Source: Septoria linicola (Eukaryota > Ascomycota > Dothideomycetes > Mycosphaerellales > Mycosphaerellaceae). From it: a DNA stretch of 64,000 bases. The position numbers and the translations under genes are program-made. The notes beneath the pieces were generated by a model. It was given only the letters and a program-made list of their open reading frames with translations, was not told where the DNA came from and searched no databases. Shown here piece after piece: positions 39,785-50,525 of this stretch; the first letter of the stretch is position 1; each line of letters begins with the position of its first letter. Where the stretch lies: positions 2,418,001 through 2,482,000 of the forward strand of contig CP099424.1 of assembly GCA_024114885.1 (NCBI GenBank), in the 5' to 3' direction.

Positions 39785-41378
39785 GTTTGCGGTGTGTAGA
39801 GGAGAAGTGTGGAGGAGGCGCGGTGTATTGCAGCGAGCGAATGTTGATATGTTTTTCTCTCAGCAGCAGGAAAAGTCGGGATGGAGTTGCCCAAAAACAT
39901 GCCGATGTCCCGACGTTCAGCCGAGGACCCTGAATATGTTCCTTCTCTCCTTCCTCCTTCACTTGCTCTTTTATTGCCTGCAGCAGCATCAACATCAAGA
40001 AGTGCAACTATTCATGGCGAGCTGCACAAGACAGTCGTGCAGGCCACAGCAGATAAATCAGCGGGCAGTAATCGTGAGGACGATGCGCAACTTGCCCTCT
40101 TCTGGCCACTGGACGTCCTCAACCAGCGTACCCTCAAGTTTTCTGGGCGGGCGTTGAGGTTTATTGCTGTTTGACAACACTCATCTTGTTCTTCTGCAAT
40201 CGATATGCAGAACGAAGATGTTCCCAAATCACCATCTGGTCCAGAGTCCCAGGGAGGCGGAGCTGTGCACACGGCACCCAACGATCAAAGGAAGCACTAC
40301 CATTCGAGGGGCCGCAGCACCACTCACATCAATATGGGGAACCTTTTGCAGCGCTACTGGTTCACCGAGCATGTCTGCAAGGAACATGAACACTGTTTGC
40401 AGCTCAGCTCTGCAACGGCAGAACCATTTGGCAGTACCATTAACCGACTCCAGCACTTTACGTTTCGTGGTCGATCATCTCTGTGAACTGATGAGCTCTA
40501 GTCGCCCGTCTTAGCATAGTCGGTCATGCTGTTCAGCCGGCACCATGTCACTTCCCAGCGGTCTGGGGTCATGCTGGCGGCGCAGCTAGAAGCGGCTCTT
40601 CGGCCGAAGAGCAATCTTGCGAAAACACATAGCTTCGAGCGAGTCTCGATCATTTGTCGATACACCACTGATGTCCTGGCTCATTTCCGTTCAACGGCAA
40701 CAGAAACATCAGGAATCAACTCACACCAAGTGACTTTAAGGGCATGTAGGATGAACTCCCTCTCAGCTGTCGCGGCCGCTCGTGTAGATTTAGCAGCTCG
40801 AAGCGCAGGAAGACTAAGACTCAGCATCCCAGCACACGCTGCGACACAGCAACCTTCTGCAGTCTTCGGTACGAGCTTGACGCGCTTACTGCTGCCAACC
40901 ATGATCTTCGATGCAACAGCGGCGTGTCGGAATGGGCTCCAAGCAATTTCCAAGACTCACCTCCGTATCCAAGACACGTGCCCAGCACGCGAATGTCACA
41001 TTCAGGGCGCCACACCTTTGAGCCTCCAATACCGACCACGACATTCTCATATGGGTCATCCTTCGTGTCTGAGTATCGTCAGCCAATGCGGCTCGCATTA
41101 TCGGCTACTATACTGCGCGTCTCGAGGCTCCGCATGCCCTCAAAGTGCGTGGGTACTGGCAGTCATTACCAGTCTCGGTCTTGTGTTGCCGGAGTGCAGG
41201 AGATCAGCAGTAAGGATCGATTTTGAAGCATGTGTCGCGAGTGAGGAGTACCTTGGGTAAGTACAATGAGCATAAGTGGCTGTCATGCTGAAAAGCATGG
41301 CCAAGCTGTCCTTTGGCATATTTTCCGACTTCCATCTTCTCTTTCCCGTCGCACACGTTCACCGACATAACGACCAAT
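39785..41378. other. Long intergenic region with a possible coding relic
   Basis: PRMT1 promoter plus about 1.4 kb without a clear gene. On the minus strand near 40961-41150 one frame reads SLETRSIVADNASRIG, a TGA, then DPYENVVVGIGGSKVWRPE and DIRVLGTCLGYGG before a GTGAGT donor. This looks like a fragment of a decayed gene, but I cannot name it. A plus-strand frame over the same interval has no motifs. Confidence 0.35.
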
Positions 41379-43131
41379 ATGTCACATAGCCCTGGAAGAA
41401 GCGACTCTAGCGCGGAGGTGAAGGAGAAGGAGATCGGATATGTGGACCATCTTGAGAAAGGACCCCAAATCAAGACCAAAGGCTTGACAGATGAAGAACG
41501 ACAATGGCTCAGCAATATCGACCCAAAAGAGGCCAACAGGATCTACCACAAAGTGGACAGGCGACTTGTACCCATGCTGGCCTTACTCTACTTGATTGCG
41601 CATCTGGATCGGGTACGCTTGAACGACTTCAGGGCATGCTGTGAACGATACTGATAAACCAATATAGGCAAATATTGGCAATGTAAAGATCGAGTATGCC
41701 GACCCAGCATTACGTACTTGACAAAATGGCTGACTGATCGAACAGAGGCCTCGAGGCAAGCTTGGGCATGACAGGAAGTGACTACAATATTGCGCTGGTC
41801 ATCTTCTTCATCCCATATGTATGTGTTGTTAGCCTAAATGAGCATCATCTGCTCATGATAGTAGATCCTATGCGAAGTGCCGTCGAACATGCTGCTATCA
41901 AAGTTCAAGCGACCATCTGTATATATCGGCATCCTCGTTACATGCTGGGGCACCGCAAGTTCAGCAAGACAGATGTGATCTTGGCCGATCCCGCTGACAA
42001 GTATAGATTATGACACTCTCTGGCACGACCGGTTCTTTTGCAGGCCTTCTGGTCACACGATTCCTGATCGGTGTGTTTGAAGCTGGGTAAGGACTACAGG
42101 AGCTTATCTCGGCCGAATGTGTGTTGATCATTCCATTCTCAGCTTCTTTCCCGGTGCTATGTGACTCGTCAGCGAGTGGTACCCACCACACAAGACACAA
42201 ACGCGCATGGCCATGTTCTACCCCTCCAGTGCAGCCTCCGGTGCCTTCAGTGGCTTGCTCGCCGCGGGTATCGCTCAAATGCGAGGTCTCGGTGGCTACG
42301 AAGGATGGCGATGGAGTAAGCCATGACACTATCACTCACCCCCGGCTCTTACTATAATTCAATATGTCATAGTCTTCATCCTCGAAGGCATCCTCTCCGT
42401 CCTCCTCGGCGCATCCTGCTTCTTCCTCCTCCCCGACTCTCCCACCCGATCAAAATGGCTCACCCGCGAAGAAACCAAATTCCTCGAACTCAGCCACATC
42501 GCCTACCGCGGCGTCAAAACCTCCAACAAAACCACCGACGCCCCCCCGCAAAAAGAAAATCAACTGGCGCATTATCAAACTAGTCGTCACAGACTGGCAA
42601 CTCTACCCTCCAAGGCATCGTCTTCTGGTCCAACAGCGTGCCCAACTACGGCCTCAAATTCACCATGCCGTCTATTATCCGCAACATGGGCTTATCCCAC
42701 TGTGCTATGTCATGGTGTGTATATAGCGTGCATTGGATTTATATCCTATCATTCCGGCGAATAATTAATGCTTGGACGATCAAATAATCTTGGCTGGCGC
42801 GCGCGCGGATGAAGAGAGGGCTGCGGGGGATCGGGGATGATGATGATGATGATGATTAGTGAGTAATAACAAACCAAACGCCTTCTTCAGGAACATGTCG
42901 AGGGTTAAGTTCTTAACCTCCCTTGTTTTTTTTTTTTGTAGTGATCGGCAACACACTGGTGGGTATCGCCCCGGCTCCCTTCATATTCCTCGAGCGCGAA
43001 GCACCCAAAAATACCCGACTGGATTCGGGCAGTTCGCTGGGATTTTTTTTATTTTGCGTGCGCAGGGAATCGTGGCTGCACTGGTGCTAGAAGTTTTTTT
43101 TACTATTAGAGTCACAATCAACGCCATGTGA
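41379..43131 (+). pseudogene. MFS permease (allantoate/nicotinate-type), broken
   Basis: The start (MSHSPGRSDSSAEVKEKEIG) and the family hallmarks are those of the Dal5-like anion:cation symporter group. They are KVDRRLVPMLALLYLIAHLDR, ANIGN, GLEASLGMTGSDYNIALVIF, LCEVPSNMLLSKFKRPS, FAGLLVTRFLIGVFEAG, VSEWYPPHKTQTRMAMFY and GWRWIFILEGILSVLLG. Several short introns fit, including one with a GC donor (GCAAGT, 41955-42006). The frame is broken by TGA at 42162-42164, where the family has Trp (GAM-W-LVSEWY). There is a +1 slip in the C7 run at 42541-42547 and another at ~42605 (WQLY then LQGIVFW). The C-terminal third survives only as fragments (FLEREAPK, ~42990). The fragments are in the right order, so this is decay in place rather than a fusion. 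Confidence 0.75.
42836..42856 (+). repeat. (GAT)n microsatellite
   Basis: About seven GAT units in a row inside the degraded 3' part of the MFS permease gene. This fits sequence no longer under coding constraint. Confidence 0.8.
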
Positions 43132-44123
43132 GCATTGAACGGAGCAGGAGGCGATTGGCCAAGTATGGTGGTGAGGAGGAGTTGGAGGTGATGGGGAATC
43201 AGAGCCTCGTTGTTCCAAGTATTCGGTGTAGATAGAAAGAGATGTATAGAAAGCTATCGTGTGCTTATTATGAGTGTGGCTTGACTTTTTGATCGATACT
43301 TTCGTGTTTCTTCTGAGAGGACAACGGCGGGTTCTGTATGTCAAAGATGCCTCTGCAATATGATGAGCTGGGCTTGGCGGACCGGCGCGTCGAACGCAGC
43401 TCTCCTTGGTCAGCATTAGTTAATCAATTTGAGCCTGGGCATTGTTTGGTGTGCTCAAATGTCAATAGCATAGACGGGGATAGATTGTGTGCTACGGTAT
43501 CTTCGCTCACTCGCAAGCATTCTCACTGCACATTGCTGCCCTCTAGCTCGTGCCTGCTACGTTCCGTGGACAGTTGGCGCGCAAGAACTTTGGTCGGATC
43601 GAAAGAGACGGCAATGTCAGTCGCCATCTCGTGTTTTTGCGTCGACATAGCCTCATAGCGGCCATCTTGTAGAGTGGCGTGGTTGCCATGGTCGGGATCT
43701 TGGGACGCTCTCTTCGTCTCTTGAATTATAGGACCATTTACATGCCTTTCATCCCGCGCACGTTTCTTGTGCTTCATGCAGTATGAAGTATATAGACGCA
43801 GATGTTCAGGCTGGCATCATTGAGTGCGCTTCTTGACCAATAGAGAGTGCCTAGCTTCAGACTCAGTTTCCGTTTGATCGGTCCTGCTCTGTGTTCACAG
43901 CAGCTCCTTGCCCTTCCAGCCAAGCTTGGTGGCTGATCTGAGAAGTGTTGTCGGACTGTGAGAAGTAACTTAACGTTAGAGGAGACATGTCGAAGGACCC
44001 TCAAAGTCTTGGCTTGCATGATCGTCACTCCTGGAGGCGGGTGTGCAAGCTGTCAATAAATAATCGAGTTGGCTCAATAGAACTACATGCTCAGCACATT
44101 TGTGCACATTCCGTTCAGCAGAC
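43132..44123. other. Intergenic region upstream of GTB1
   Basis: No gene recognised. Short frames at 43338-43658 (plus) and 43523-43777 (minus) have no motifs. Confidence 0.45.
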
Positions 44124-45915
44124 ATGAAGAGTGTAGCAGTGGCCCTGGTGGCCCTTGAGTGTGTCGCCGTCTCGCAAGCAGCGCGTCCACGAGGAGTTGG
44201 TCCCGAATGTACGTCCTGGTCCATTGTACAGCCATTGGACTAAGTTGCTATGCTCATGACATTTCCAGTTGCAAAGTTTTACGAAGACACGACTTCATTC
44301 CAATGCATCACAAATCCGGCCATTAGCCTTCCTTTCTCGCGCGTCAACGACGACTACTGCGACTGTCCCGACGGATCAGACGAACCAGGAACTGCAGCTT
44401 GTGCCCACCTCTCCTCACTTTCACCGCATACTCTAGAGAACCCGCCCAATGTGACGAATAGCTTGCCAGGCTTCTACTGCAAAAACAAGGGACATCGCCC
44501 TAGCTATGTGCCCTTCAGCAATGTCAACGACGGTATCTGTGACTACGAGCTGTGCTGCGATGGCAGCGAGGAATGGGACGGCATCACCAAGTGCCAGGAT
44601 AAGTGTGCTGAGATTGGAAAGGAATGGAGGAAGCACGATGAGGCGAGAGCGAAGAGCTTGAACGCTGCCAACAAGAAAAGGGCAGAGCTGGTAAAGGAAG
44701 CTCAACGGCTACGGAAGCAGGTCGAGGACCGATTGCAGAGCTTGGGAGCACAGATCGAGGCCGCCGAAATCAAGGTCAAGAATGCAGAGCAGGAGCTGAA
44801 GGACGTGCAGCGGAGTGAAGCAGGCAAGACTGTCAAGGCTGGTCCAGGCAAAGGTGGCAAGCTGAGTCAATTGGTCGAATTGGCACGCACGAGGATGGAC
44901 GATCTGAGGAACAACCTGATCACTTCGAGAGCAGAATTGACAGCCAATCGCGACAGACTCAGGCAGTTGGAGAGCCTACTCACTACTTTCAAGGAGGAAT
45001 ACAATCCCAACTTCAACGACGAGGGAGTCAAGAGGGCTGTGAGGGCTTGGGAGGACTATGCTGCCAGCTTCACCATTGGTGCAGAGCCAAATGCAGCTCA
45101 GGAGCGAGACATTGGCGAGCTGGTCAAGGAGGACTCCGAGAACGGCCTCGACTGGGAGTCATACGTGGAGGAAGAGAGTGACACTGATATTCGTGAGTCT
45201 TGCCCTACCCCTAAGCACATCCCGCTCTCCCACTAACACCGCCTCCAGTCTACTCCTTCACCAGCTACCTCCCCCCTCAATCCGCGTCTTCATCGACGAA
45301 AAGCTGCGCGACCTCCGCCAAACCCTCATCACCAACGGCATCCTCGCCTCCAGCCCCTCCTCCGGCAGCGAAACTAAAATAGTCACCGAAGCCCGCGACC
45401 GCCTCAAAGCCGCCGAAAAAGCCCTCGAAGATCAAAAGAAATCTCAAACCGAACACACCTCCGACCTCGCCACAGACTTCGGCCCTGGAGACGTCTTCCG
45501 CGCCCTCAAAGACACCTGCGTCAGCAAAGATTCTGGAGAATATACCTACGAGTTTTGCTTCTGGGGCCGCACAAACCAAAAGTCGAAGAAAGGCGGGGGA
45601 TCGACAAACATGGGCTCGTTCGCTCGGATTGAGACAATCTATGTTGATGAGGATCTTCCTACCAACGGGAAAGGATTGGGAAGAGGACAGAGAATCGCGA
45701 TGAAGCATGAGAATGGCCAGCATTGCTGGAATGGCCCGAATCGCTCGACGACGGTGATTCTGGCGTGTAGTGAGGAGAATGAGATTTGGAAGATTATGGA
45801 GGAGGAGAAGTGTGTGTATCGTGTGGAGATGGGGACGCCGTCGGTGTGTGGCGTGGATGTTAGAGGGCCGGAGCAGGCGGAGCCCGAGGGGAAGAAGGGG
45901 CATGACGAGCTGTAG
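44124..45915 (+). CDS. GTB1: Glucosidase II beta subunit (PRKCSH-like)
   Basis: ER protein of about 558 residues that holds the alpha subunit of glucosidase II and recognises mannose on N-glycans during glucose trimming. Exons are 44124-44208, 44269-45192 and 45249-45915. Features in order are a signal peptide (VAVALVALECVAVSQA), two LDLa-like repeats (DDYCDCPDGSDEPG, DGICDYELCCDGSEEW), a long Glu/Lys coiled coil (~120-260), an acidic stretch (VEEESDTD), and a C-terminal MRH domain (YTYEFCFWGR, GQHCWNGPNRST, CVYRVEMGTPSVC). The ER-retrieval tail is HDEL. One anomaly is that after the second intron the frame LYSFTSYL needs one more C in the C6 run at 45271-45276 to join PPSIRVFIDEKLRDL. Since everything else is intact, an assembly error is the likelier cause. 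Confidence 0.92.
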
Positions 45916-46264
45916 ATAGCATGAATTGTTGTGTAAACCACAACCTTGATCAGAGAAGTATATGCAATATAGCACAGTGTTCTCAAAGACTGACGATATA
46001 CATTAGGACGTCCTCAGGGTCGAGAGCGGACTGCGAGGGCGATCGCACCTCAAGGTTTTATGGACCTTACGAGAGGGTCTATGGCTATCACGACTTCCAG
46101 GCTTGTCCGATGTCCCTGCGCCCACGCTCATATTGTCCATTTCGAGGAAGCGACTGCTCGCGCGAAGAATAGCAAGGCACTCGTCATGCTCATGCTAAAG
46201 GCATACAACACCAGATACTATCATGACCATCAGCTTTACTTGGCCAGAATATCATTTGACGAGA
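45916..46264. other. Intergenic region
   Basis: 3' flank of GTB1. Nothing was recognised. Confidence 0.5.
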
Positions 46265-46960
46265 TCATACCTGGTATCGGGACACTGCAAAAGAGTCTTT
46301 ATCTACCCTTGGCGAGTGCTGCAGCATTAATGCACCTAGTGGCCCAACAGACATGGTTCCTAGACTTCGAACGAAGCTGAAAATACTGTGAATCGCAGTA
46401 CACACACGCATATCGTCTCCGGAAACTTCGGTAAACAGTGGATATAACGCATTATCGAAGCCTGCACAATGGTCAGCTGACACTCCAGATATAGACGGAA
46501 AATGGCCACCTCCTGTGCTAAGACCTATCAGTATTGCACGAAATACAGCGCCAGCCGGTCTTTGCAGAATTCCCATACTAGGAGATGAATTGTCGCCGTC
46601 GAAAATGCAAGAAGTCCTATTGTTAGATTGTTCGGAGTCGATCCCTTGACTAGCTTGCCCGCAAGATAGGTGCCGACCATACGAAAGACATTGTGGACGG
46701 CCAAGGCGACAACCGCATCCGAGAATGTCAAACCCAATGTCGACACCGAACGTGGCAATGAACATGACTGGCATAAATGTTACAAGATTGAAGAAACAGG
46801 GTCGCGGATAAGAAGAATACCACGGATGGTCTGCGAATAGCGCTGCAGAAGCTCAGTCGTGGCTGTATCGGCTCGCTTGCGACATGCGAATCTGGATATC
46901 GACCTCGCAGTAGAAAATATCGAGGGTGCGAGAAGCGTTCAGTTAGCATGGGCGCAAGCA
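46265..46960 (-). pseudogene. MFS transporter remnant (C-terminal half)
   Basis: Fragments of a monocarboxylate-porter-like MFS protein lie in order, but in different minus-strand frames. RRPSVVFFLSATLFLQSC (~46850) is followed by FMPVMFIATFGVDIGF (~46760), then SDAVVALAVHNVFRMVGTYLAGKLV and TIGLLAFSTATIHLLVWEF (~46560-46720). These correspond to the last helices of the family (compare GVFFL...FFMP...IATFG). Frame changes between the pieces and the missing N-terminal half show it is a dead copy. It is head to head with the amidase fragment, a pairing that would suit an amide-uptake and -use unit if both had been whole. Confidence 0.55.
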
Positions 46961-47059
46961 GCACCCGCAGAGTGCGGCTGTAGCCGTGTGTCTCCTAGAG
47001 CCAGTTGCAAAGCAGAGGCGAGGCGACGCGACAGCTCCAAGTCGGTACCTAATTAGTCC

Positions 47060-48017
47060 AGATGATCGACATGGCTTCAGTGCGCCGAAAATTTGAACCC
47101 ACTCTGGAAAGATCGAAACATGCACGAAGTTCAGTATTACGCCGCCTATGCCAAACGGGTGCCCATGCAATACCACAACTTTGCCAGGGTCTCTCTGCGA
47201 AGCTGGCGAGGATCTTGGGAAGAGAATATCCCGCCAGATGGCTCGTGGGACTGGTAAGTGATGCCAGCAACCTCAAAACATCGATATACTGATCTGCGTC
47301 AGACGTTTGGATCAGCCGATCAGTCAGAATACACCGTGGTTAAAGTCGATGCATATCATGGTATCAATAGCTACTTGGCGCAACTTGAAGACACCAGTAT
47401 CAACACGATTGAGCATGTATTCGAGTACAACCTATCAAATGCTGGCAGCGAGGGTGGGAAACGAGGTATACATCCTGCGTTTCCCCCAGGTCAGGTGCGT
47501 CACCTCTCTTGAGATCCAAAACACCAGTTCAGTAACGCAAGAGGTCTCACATACGATCTAGGACGGTCTCGAGCAAATAATAGCAAGCAAGGGCGAAGAG
47601 AATGAGATTTACCACGCGGCCTTGGCATACGTGCAGCGAAAATGCCGTGCTGAGGGGATCGATGGCGCCCTCAAGATGGCCGACGGCAAAGGCGAGTATG
47701 ATGCTCTGCTGTTTTGTGATGTCAAGGGTGTTGCCCAGCAAATCGCAGCGCAAGCAGGTAAGTTTCGGATGCATTCTGATTGCAACTGTTGTACTTGATT
47801 GACGCCTCGTTGCACAGGATATCCAATAGTCACTATCCCAATTGGAGTAGACGATCATGGCATTCCCCTTTCGCTATCACTACAGCACACAGCCTGGAAG
47901 GAACCCGAGCTCATACAGTGGGCCAGCGCGATCGAAGATGCTCTCAAAAGTGTAGACATCTTGCGGCCGTTGCCGACATACCGGAATGCTTCTGCAAAGA
48001 ACATACCAGTGTTGTAG
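47060..48017 (+). pseudogene. Amidase, C-terminal half only
   Basis: The readable part begins around GREYPARWLVGLVSD (~47210). It continues FGSADQSEYTVVKVDAYHG, NSYLAQLEDTSINTIEHVFEYN, HPAFPPGQ, then across an intron (GTGCGT...CTAG) DGLEQIIASKGEENEIYHAAL and DALLFCDVKGVAQQIAAQAG. After a second intron comes YPIVTIPIGVDDHGIPLSLSLQ, ending RNASAKNIPVL. This is the C-terminal part of a fungal amidase-signature enzyme. The N-terminal half with the catalytic Lys and the Gly/Ser-rich signature is absent, and no start or promoter for it is seen upstream. There is also a frame change near 47250. A non-functional remnant is the best reading. The intact splice sites suggest the loss is not old. Confidence 0.65.
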
Positions 48018-48103
48018 CAAGTGCCTCCATGGCAGGATTACATACATACATTTACCCTCAAAGAGCGCACATGACCCTCCTACGAACGGAAATAGACAGA
48101 CCC

Positions 48104-49615
48104 TCAAGAAGAAGACGCCCGCCTTCCCTTCGTAAACATCCACACGCAGACAAAGATCAGCGGCACAGCCGTACTCAACACAATCGGCAGCCCTACAGCC
48201 CAAAAGTCATACAGCGTCAATGTCGTGTCTGGCACAAACTCTTGCACATTCATGCCGTAGTAGCTTGTCAGCAGTCCCAGCGGCGTGACAACACTGGCTA
48301 CCCCTGCCGCAGCAACACCAAGCTTCGTCAACGTCTCACCGGCTTTCTGCTCTTTTTCTAGGCGTTGGTTGGTTATCGCAGCTTGGTAGAGCAAAGCCTG
48401 CAATTCAACACGACATGTTAGCGAAACGCTGCAAAGAGCCAGCCAGTGAATCAGTCCAGCGAACTGGTATGCTTTACCAATTGAGCAGACTCATTTTGTC
48501 TGCGCGAGCGATAGGATTCTCGCACATGCGCAGATTGTGCATGACCTTCTCCGTGGCTTTTGTCGGATTCGAGGCGCGCGTAGGCTTTTGTTCGTGGGGG
48601 GAGCAGTGGAGCACGTTTTTCCCACGGCGGCGCAAGTCGAGAGATGATTTGGCGTTATGCGGAAGAAGGCGATTGCTTCAGCGATGCTGGAGATGTAGCG
48701 ATGGACGGCGCGGAGGCGGTCTGCGTTTCTCGAGGAGGGAGTGGAGGTGTTGGATCTGGGTGGGTGGGGAGAGGGAGGACTGCGTGGTGGTATACTGTTA
48801 GTTGAGGACGAAGAGGAGGTAGTGGGCTAGAGGAGGAGATATGATTCTCTCTTGGCTGTGGTTACCTTTTCCGGGACCCGTCAATCACAGTATAGAGATC
48901 ACTCTGGCGTGTTCCGACTTGCTCGACGATAGTTTCTCAGCATCGCGAGAGCGATGATCCATACACATCTCAGTGTCTTATGGTGCAAGGGGGGTGCTCG
49001 TGGAGTATGCTATTCGTGAACGATTTGCTGGCTTCCTCCGCATGACGATATGGAGCAGCTAAAATGGGAGACCAGCAGCCCCAGCCTGCGACTCTGTCGG
49101 TAAACGGAGGAAGAACTTGAGATTGACCTGTTTCAGCGATCGCCATGTTCGTTCTTTGCTGGACATCCAGATTGGTGCTTGTAGCATAAGGTACTCTACT
49201 CCTGGGAGCCATGGTCGGTGGTCCGCCGAAGGCTTGCCGGCCGCGGCGAGTGTGGTTCTGTTAAACATTGTTGCTCGTCGAAGTATTGAGCTTCAATCTC
49301 ACGCAAGACTTTGAGTGAAGATCCGCTGATATTGACCCATCGAGAGCAGTCTGGGGCTTGGGGCTGTTGCAGGAAGACCTTGAGTCTTTGAAGTTCGATT
49401 TTATCTTGAGCTTCAAGAGTGTTGGCTTTGCCTTGTTCATAGTAGAAGGTGAATTGGTCGTCTGGCAAGCTTCGCCTGGCTGCAGCCGAATCTATTGCTG
49501 TCCCATCCCATATCCGTACGCGGCATGTCGGCTCAGCTGTATTGGCCTTCGTTGTCTTGCCTTGCGGCAGTCTAGTTGCGGTGGGCTTGATCGTCGTGAG
49601 TGGAATCTGTGCCAT
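48104..49615 (-). pseudogene. CorA-type metal-ion transporter, degraded
   Basis: The 3' part is well kept: KVMHNLRMCENPIARADKMS, then after an intron ALLYQAAITNQRLEKEQKAGE, VASVVTPLGLLTSYYGMNVQEF (the GMN motif of CorA channels) and a second membrane helix FWAVGLPIVLSTAVPLIFV. Upstream fragments on the same strand read RLRAVHRYISSIAEAIAFFR (~48700, after a one-base slip) and, further up, DDQFTFYYEQGKANTLEAQD and CSRWVNISGSSLKVLREIEAQYF (49200-49600). The latter match the N-terminal cytosolic domain of CorA proteins. The middle of the gene (48880-49190) cannot be read as CorA in any frame. Taken together this is one decayed gene for a Mg2+/divalent-cation transporter. Confidence 0.65.
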
Positions 49616-50525
49616 GTACACTGGGCTCCATCATATCGTCGGCCTGATATGGCACCAACGACGATGCTATTTCAACGAGCTGCGAGCACGCACATACACA
49701 GAAGGCAAAACGCGTCAGCAGCTACCTTCAGCAGCCCCGTTAAGCGTCAAGGCAGGCATCGAAAGTGCCTCACAGCCCTTGTGGTGGCACAGCTGGATCT
49801 CGGTTAACAATACTGCAGTGGGAACCGGCTGTGATTGGATCCCTCCGTTTGGGATTAACACAGACACGACACGGTTCTCAAGGAGGGTGGATGCGCAGCT
49901 GGGCACAGCCTGATAGGTCGATTAAGCGTGATCTGAGCTCAGTGGCTCAAGCTCTTCCGCTCGCTTCGGCATGGTCATTTGCGACCATCTGATGGAACAC
50001 CGGTGACGGAATGTCCAGTATATTCTCCCTCGAAAAGTACTCGATACTAGATTCGAGGCAGAAACACCATAGCGACCACCTTGCCGGCATCTCGACCAGG
50101 TTGAAGAAGGGCTGTCTATGTGACAATGTGTTCACCTAATATCTGCCTTGAGACTTGATGACTTCCGACGCCTTCTCCATTTCCCAAACAATGACCGATA
50201 GACAACGCCCTTGGTTCCCGATGTCCACCTGTACTGTACTGCCGTTTGTCATTCTATTTCCCAAACTCGCTAGAACGCTGCAAAGAAATCTCAAACATGA
50301 TGACCCGGTATCACGCATATCAAAAGCCCACGCCCTCAACCTCGTTCAAAAACGCCGAAACGCAAGTCGATCCGCACTGTCCGCGAGTATCTCGAAAGAG
50401 AGTCATCGTCTGAAAGGACGGTGCCGTGGCAGCGCTGGAGAAGCGCCTGACCCTTCCGACTCGTGCTCATGCAAAGGTGAATACGGAAAAGAAGCCAGGA
50501 CTTCACGATCGCTCGGCAAAACCGT
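49616..50525. other. Intergenic region
   Basis: Short frames on both strands (for example 50155-50529, plus) have no motif or splice continuation. No repeat was recognised. Confidence 0.45.

Noticed and set aside
40526..41260. Plus-strand open frame of 244 residues
   Set aside because: No domain, signal peptide or splice context, and the opposite strand looks more protein-like in part of it.
41379..49615. Repeat-induced point mutation as the general cause of the damaged genes
   Set aside because: Some stops could be C-to-T changes (for example CAG to TAG), but the genes are otherwise not TA-rich, and insertions, slips and a TGG-to-TGA change do not fit the CpA preference.
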